Shown: piece after piece, positions 59,873 through 64,000 of the stretch
How the letters are laid out: each line of letters opens with the position of its first letter
Numbering within the stretch: the stretch's first letter is position 1
Source of the DNA: Lobosporangium transversale
Taxonomy: Eukaryota; Mortierellomycota; Mortierellomycetes; Mortierellales; Mortierellaceae
Reading direction: 5' to 3'
Assembly (NCBI RefSeq): GCF_002105155.1
Contig: NW_019029023.1
Coordinates: forward strand, 124,001 to 188,000
DNA: 64,000 nucleotides
Notes under the pieces: generated by a model
Databases searched by the model: none
Seen by the model: only the letters and a program-made list of their open reading frames with translations
What the model was told of the DNA's origin: nothing
Position numbers and translations under genes: made by a program

Positions 59873-61778
59873 CATAGATGCTGTATGGCAATGCAAATTT
59901 AACCAGTTGCACACCAAGCCTGGTTCCCATCTCGATACTGCATTATGAAACCCCATAGCATTAACCAAACCAACTGCATCAGAAATGTCAACCTTAGCAT
60001 TCAGCATCTGAGTACCCGCAATTTGTTACATACTGGAGCGCTAAGACATCGTCAAGCTCCAAAGCATCCCTTATTTCCCCTGATCCCCCTCGCGATGGTT
60101 TTCGTCTCTTCACATGAACGTGATTGATGTCTGCAAGGGTGAGGCTTTATATAGATTTACCATAATTGGCTTGTGACATTAAAGTTGATAATTTGATCCA
60201 AGAAAGGCTCCTTGAGGCTTTTCGATATTAAGAAGGGCAAAAGTAAAGGAAGCAAGGTTTTCGCCAACGATACTTGGGCTGAGTCGGCCCAAGACGAAAC
60301 TGGCGGGAGTACTCTCACTACTTCCGGTGGTATTTGTAACAAAGCTGACCATCGATATATACACATGTGTCAAGTATAGAGCAAGTTTAACTACGGCAAA
60401 TGATCAACAGGCAAGCTGATATTCGTGCCTCATGGGTTATCAGTCTTGTTAAATTCATGAATCCAAAAAAAGAACCCACTCCGGCACGTTGCATCTGCTA
60501 GTCAGCTACAAGATAAATCGATCTTAATAGTGGTTTAGTACGTAATGGTGTCTTTCTGGGATGGTTCATTCTGAGCGCGAAGCTTAAAGTTACATCACGT
60601 ACTGAAGAAACTGTTCTTCAGTGAATATATCTCGTGTTCGTCATTTTATTGCTGCTAAATACATGATCATCCCCTTTTTTGATCTTGAGGTCAAGGCCCA
60701 TTGAGAGTTTCTAGGTAGCAAACAAATATAGCCTCGACCAAAGTGTGGTAACTGTTATGTAACATACAAGACCTAGAGGTGGTTTAGATCAAAGGCGGAC
60801 ATACTGGCCAAAGGGCCAGATGGAAGCACGATAGTTTGAGTGATCTTTAATGTGGAGTGAATTTCAAAAAGCGAAGGTTAAGGGACGAGAATAAAAAGAA
60901 AATGGTAATGAGGCATCTACTTTTTATTTACTATTGCAAAGACATATTTGCTTGCCCAATAAGCCTGAGCAGTGTACGTGTTCTGTTAAATGTATCTAGC
61001 GCAAATCTGGTGGATATCCATGAGCTCGAGCTCGAGCTCGGTTGTATCCAAGTAGACCGGTACTAGTTCACTATGAAATCAAAATATGGTAAATGATGGC
61101 GCTCTCACAGGAATCAAGTCACGTGGCCGAAACTGACGGCCGAAGATCGCAGAGAACAGTACATTTGGTGCTAACTGTCCGCTTGGCTTTTCTCTAATAG
61201 CAAGTTTTTACGATCAAGAATGTAAATTGGTATAATATGGTTACAGCACGTATTTTGTCTTCATTACTGAGAGAGCGCACCGAAGGCTACTTTTCGAAAG
61301 ATCAGTTGAGATATTGATAACAGGACCTTCTTAATGCATACATGTGTGACTGTCTTATTCGTTTACAATACAAGACTCAATTCAACAGTATCCATAAATT
61401 TGACAGGGCATGTTTAATATTTTTTGAATGAACACGTCCAGTTCTTGCGTGCGTCTTCTATGCCAAACGACATTACCTTAGAGCTTCTCTCTGTTACTTT
61501 CTCGATCCTTTTCTTTCATTTTAATACCATATACACAGAGAGTATATAACCAATATCAAAAAATTATTGCACTGAAAAGACTGGAGGCCAGGAAGGATTT
61601 TTTTTGTGGCACGTCTTGATTTCATTTCGCTGGTTTTCCAAGTTCGTGGAGAACACTTACTAATCTGAACCAGATCAGTCATAAATTCGACCTGGCATCG
61701 GCAGAGGTTCTGGCACCGCGAGTGCAGCAGAGCGTCTTCCAGACAAATGAACGAGTCGCTGTTCTGAGCACCAGAAGC
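59873..61778. other. 1.9-kb intergenic region
   Basis: Upstream of copy 4 and of the kinesin gene. Contains a palindromic GAGCTCGAGCTCGAGCTC at about 61022-61039. Short frames show no recognisable motif. Confidence 0.45.
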
Positions 61779-64000
61779 ATGGAGGAAGAGCATGTCAATG
61801 ATGATGGACAAAATGACTTGCAGCCAGGCGGTGTATCATCATCAACGGCTGGATCATCAATCGTACAGATCGTACATAAACCCAGAGAAACATCACAATG
61901 GCCGTCTGAATCAACCATACTTGTCGCAGGTATATACAAATAAACAAATAATAGATAAGAAAACCCTTCACACAATCTCAATCCTCTGAATCCGGACTCA
62001 GAAAAGATTTGCTTATACTTTATTTATTTTCTCTGTAATAATGGCATTCACAGTACGAGTCAGGCCGTTCAGCCCTGCGGAGCAAGCACTGCTACCGCGA
62101 GCATCTACCAATAAGTTCAACTTTTCAGCAGACGCTTCTCTCTCCAGTGGGTTTGGGTCGGTTGGTCATGGTCGTCCTGGAGATTTGTACAATATGCATT
62201 CAGGGAATACTAGTAGCGGAGCAAAATCCTCAGGAAGTAGTAGTAGTAACAACACTAGCAATGGGCATTCAGCAAAGAGCATTCGTAAAATAGTGGATGT
62301 ACTGGATGACAACGTCCTTGTTTTCGATCCACCAGATGCAGAAAGCATATCTAAATACAAGCGCGCTTTACTACCAGTACAGGCTTATCGTCGATTCAAA
62401 GATATGCGCTATGCCTTTGATCGTGTCTTTCATGAGGACTCTCAACAACAGGAAGTAAGGCCAAGGATTTTTAATTTTATTCCCCTCATCATAGTAGTCG
62501 CCTATTGACCCTTGTTTTGCTTATGTTAGTAAACCATTAACCTATCCTTGGACATTGTCCATATATATATATTTTTAGGTCTTTGAAAACACAACGAGGC
62601 ATTTGATTGATGGAGTTCTGAGCGGCTACAATGGGACGCTCTTTGCCTATGGAGCTACAGGATGTGGAAAGACTCATACTATCAGTGGTACTCCTGAGAA
62701 GCCTGGTATAATCTTCCTCACTATGCAGGAACTCTATGAACGTATCAAGGAAGTCGAGGATGAAAAGACTATTGAAATCTCCGTATCATATCTAGAGGTG
62801 TACAATGAAACTATTCGAGACCTTCTAGTAAAACCGAGCTCGAGCACTCCAAAGAACACATCATTACATCTCAGAGAGGACTCATCAAGGAGGGTAACTA
62901 TTGCGGGGCTGTCGGAGCATCATCCGAAAGGAGTAAGTTTGTCATGCTTAGTTGAAAGAGACATTAGATGAGAATATAATTCTTATATATCTTTTCTGCA
63001 ATTAATCAATTGCCCAATCATCTAATTAATTAACAGATAGATGCGCTGATGGAGCTTGTTTTTATGGGCAATGAGAACAGGACCATGTCTCCGACAGAAG
63101 CCAATGCAACGTCCTCTCGTTCACATGCTGTCCTCCAAATCAACATTTGTCAAAGACTCAAAACTGCCGATGTATCGGAGGATTTTACTATGGCCACTCT
63201 CTCTTTGATCGACTTGGCAGGAAGTGAGCGCGCATCTGCAACGAAGAATCGAGGAAGTCGATTAATTGAAGGTAAATATATAGAATGAAAAAAGAGTATA
63301 CCATACTCTCTTCTGATATAAGGAGAAAATGGATATTCTATACTAAAACAGAGCACTATTATGCCTTTTTTTCATTTAAAAAATTATTAGGTGCAAACAT
63401 CAACAAATCGCTACTGGCTCTCGGTAACTGCATCAACGCACTTTGTGAAAATAAACCAAAGTCGCATATACCATACCGGGACAGCAAACTCACACGACTA
63501 CTCAAATTTTCACTTGGTGGCAACTGTAAGACGGTCATGATTGCCTGTGTCAGTCCATCTAGCCAACATTACGAGGAAACACACAACACACTCAAATATG
63601 CGAATCGAGCCAAGAACATTAAAACAAAGCTTACAAAGAACACTCTTAATGTTGATCGACATGTCTCTGAATATGTTCAAGCGATCTTTGAACTCCGACA
63701 GGAGGTAGCAGATCTAAAAAGAAAACTTCAGCAAGAAGCCAAAGCTGAAAGTCGGGAGAAAGCGCATCAGAGACATGAGCAACTGGATCGAGAATTTGAT
63801 GAGACAGTCAGGAAGATGAGAGCCACTTTCCAAACTGCACGTTCACAGGAATCAACTTATGCTCAACTACAATCGCAGTTGTTCATAGCCTCAGCTCGAC
63901 TCTCGGGATTATATCGATGGAGAAAAGCATTCGATGAGGCATCAGGAGCAGCCAAAAGACACCATGAACGAATGGAGCAGGAAAGAGAGTTGTCGTGCAC
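61779..64000 (+). CDS. Kinesin-8 (Kip3/KIF18-type) motor protein, partial at right edge
   Basis: Exons 61779-61929, 62054-62454, 62579-62932, 63037-63271 and 63391 to beyond 64000. The first junction rebuilds [19 protein letters not shown], the beta1 strand of the motor. The ATG at 62041 is therefore intronic, not the start. Nucleotide motifs: P-loop [14 protein letters not shown], switch [11 protein letters not shown], switch [12 protein letters not shown], then [36 protein letters not shown] and [13 protein letters not shown], typical of kinesin-8. A Ser/Gly/Asn-rich insert (residues about 65-120) lies in the loop after beta1, as in other kinesin-8 motors. After the motor, a neck and coiled coil follow ([20 protein letters not shown]). 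Kinesin-8 motors walk to microtubule plus ends and shorten them. Confidence 0.93.

Noticed and set aside
61022..61039. GAGCTC palindrome as a regulatory site.
   Set aside because: Short self-repeating hexamer with no partner or gene context.
62041..62053. ATG at 62041 as the kinesin start.
   Set aside because: Splicing from 61929 to 62054 restores the conserved LVAVRVRPF strand; the ATG is within the intron 3' end.

Overview
The window looks like nuclear DNA of an early-diverging filamentous fungus, most likely Mortierellomycota (Mortierellaceae) or a near relative. The evidence is spliced genes with short GT-AG introns, fungal families (Zn2Cys6 factor, RTA1, GH5 sterylglucosidase-like, ABCC), two Crinkler (CRN) effector-type loci of the kind expanded in Mortierella and Rhizophagus, and very abundant A/T homopolymers in introns and spacers. 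The taxon is inferred from protein style, not proven.

Layout. 0-19 kb is a conserved core: SPC24 kinetochore subunit (minus, cut by the left edge), a mitochondrial-type PPR protein, a GH5 ergosteryl-beta-glucosidase-like enzyme, an RTA1 membrane protein divergent from a Zn2Cys6 transcription factor, a disordered Ala/Thr/Pro-rich protein, and an AlkB-type dioxygenase assembled from three exons. 19.7-24.9 kb holds a complete six-exon ABCC (MRP-type) transporter. 25-40 kb is an accessory region poor in genes, with decayed Tc1/mariner-like and pogo-like transposase pieces, a hairpin, and three plus-strand copies of a secreted DUF3712-like family. One copy looks intact, one is decayed and one is truncated; a fourth, with a single-base deletion, lies at 58.3-59.8 kb on the minus strand. 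40-41 kb encodes an unrecognised protein with two related domains. 41.3-43.0 kb is NAD(P)HX epimerase (NAXE) in nine exons. 43.7-46.5 kb is a CRN P-loop gene broken by in-frame stops. 47.6-52.7 kb holds a B-type cyclin divergent from the CCR4-NOT subunit Rcd1/CNOT9. 53.5-58 kb is another accessory block: a RecQ-like helicase relic, a second CRN locus with a damaged N-terminus but a long intact ATPase-nuclease-like body, and a decayed Crypton-like tyrosine recombinase tail. The right edge cuts a kinesin-8 gene.

The most interesting observations are a cyclin B whose N-terminus carries a tandem array of nine psi-K-x-E (SUMO-type) sites; a secreted family with a conserved 12-nt microexon and a shared core promoter; two frame-supported GC-AG introns; CRN loci that both carry lesions next to GTATCA-containing repeats and a helicase relic; and A/T homopolymers, sometimes T-to-A mirrored, in many introns. 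Splice sites were placed by hand from donor/acceptor sequence, reading-frame continuity and family alignment from memory. No search was run, and no tRNA, rRNA or CRISPR array was recognised.
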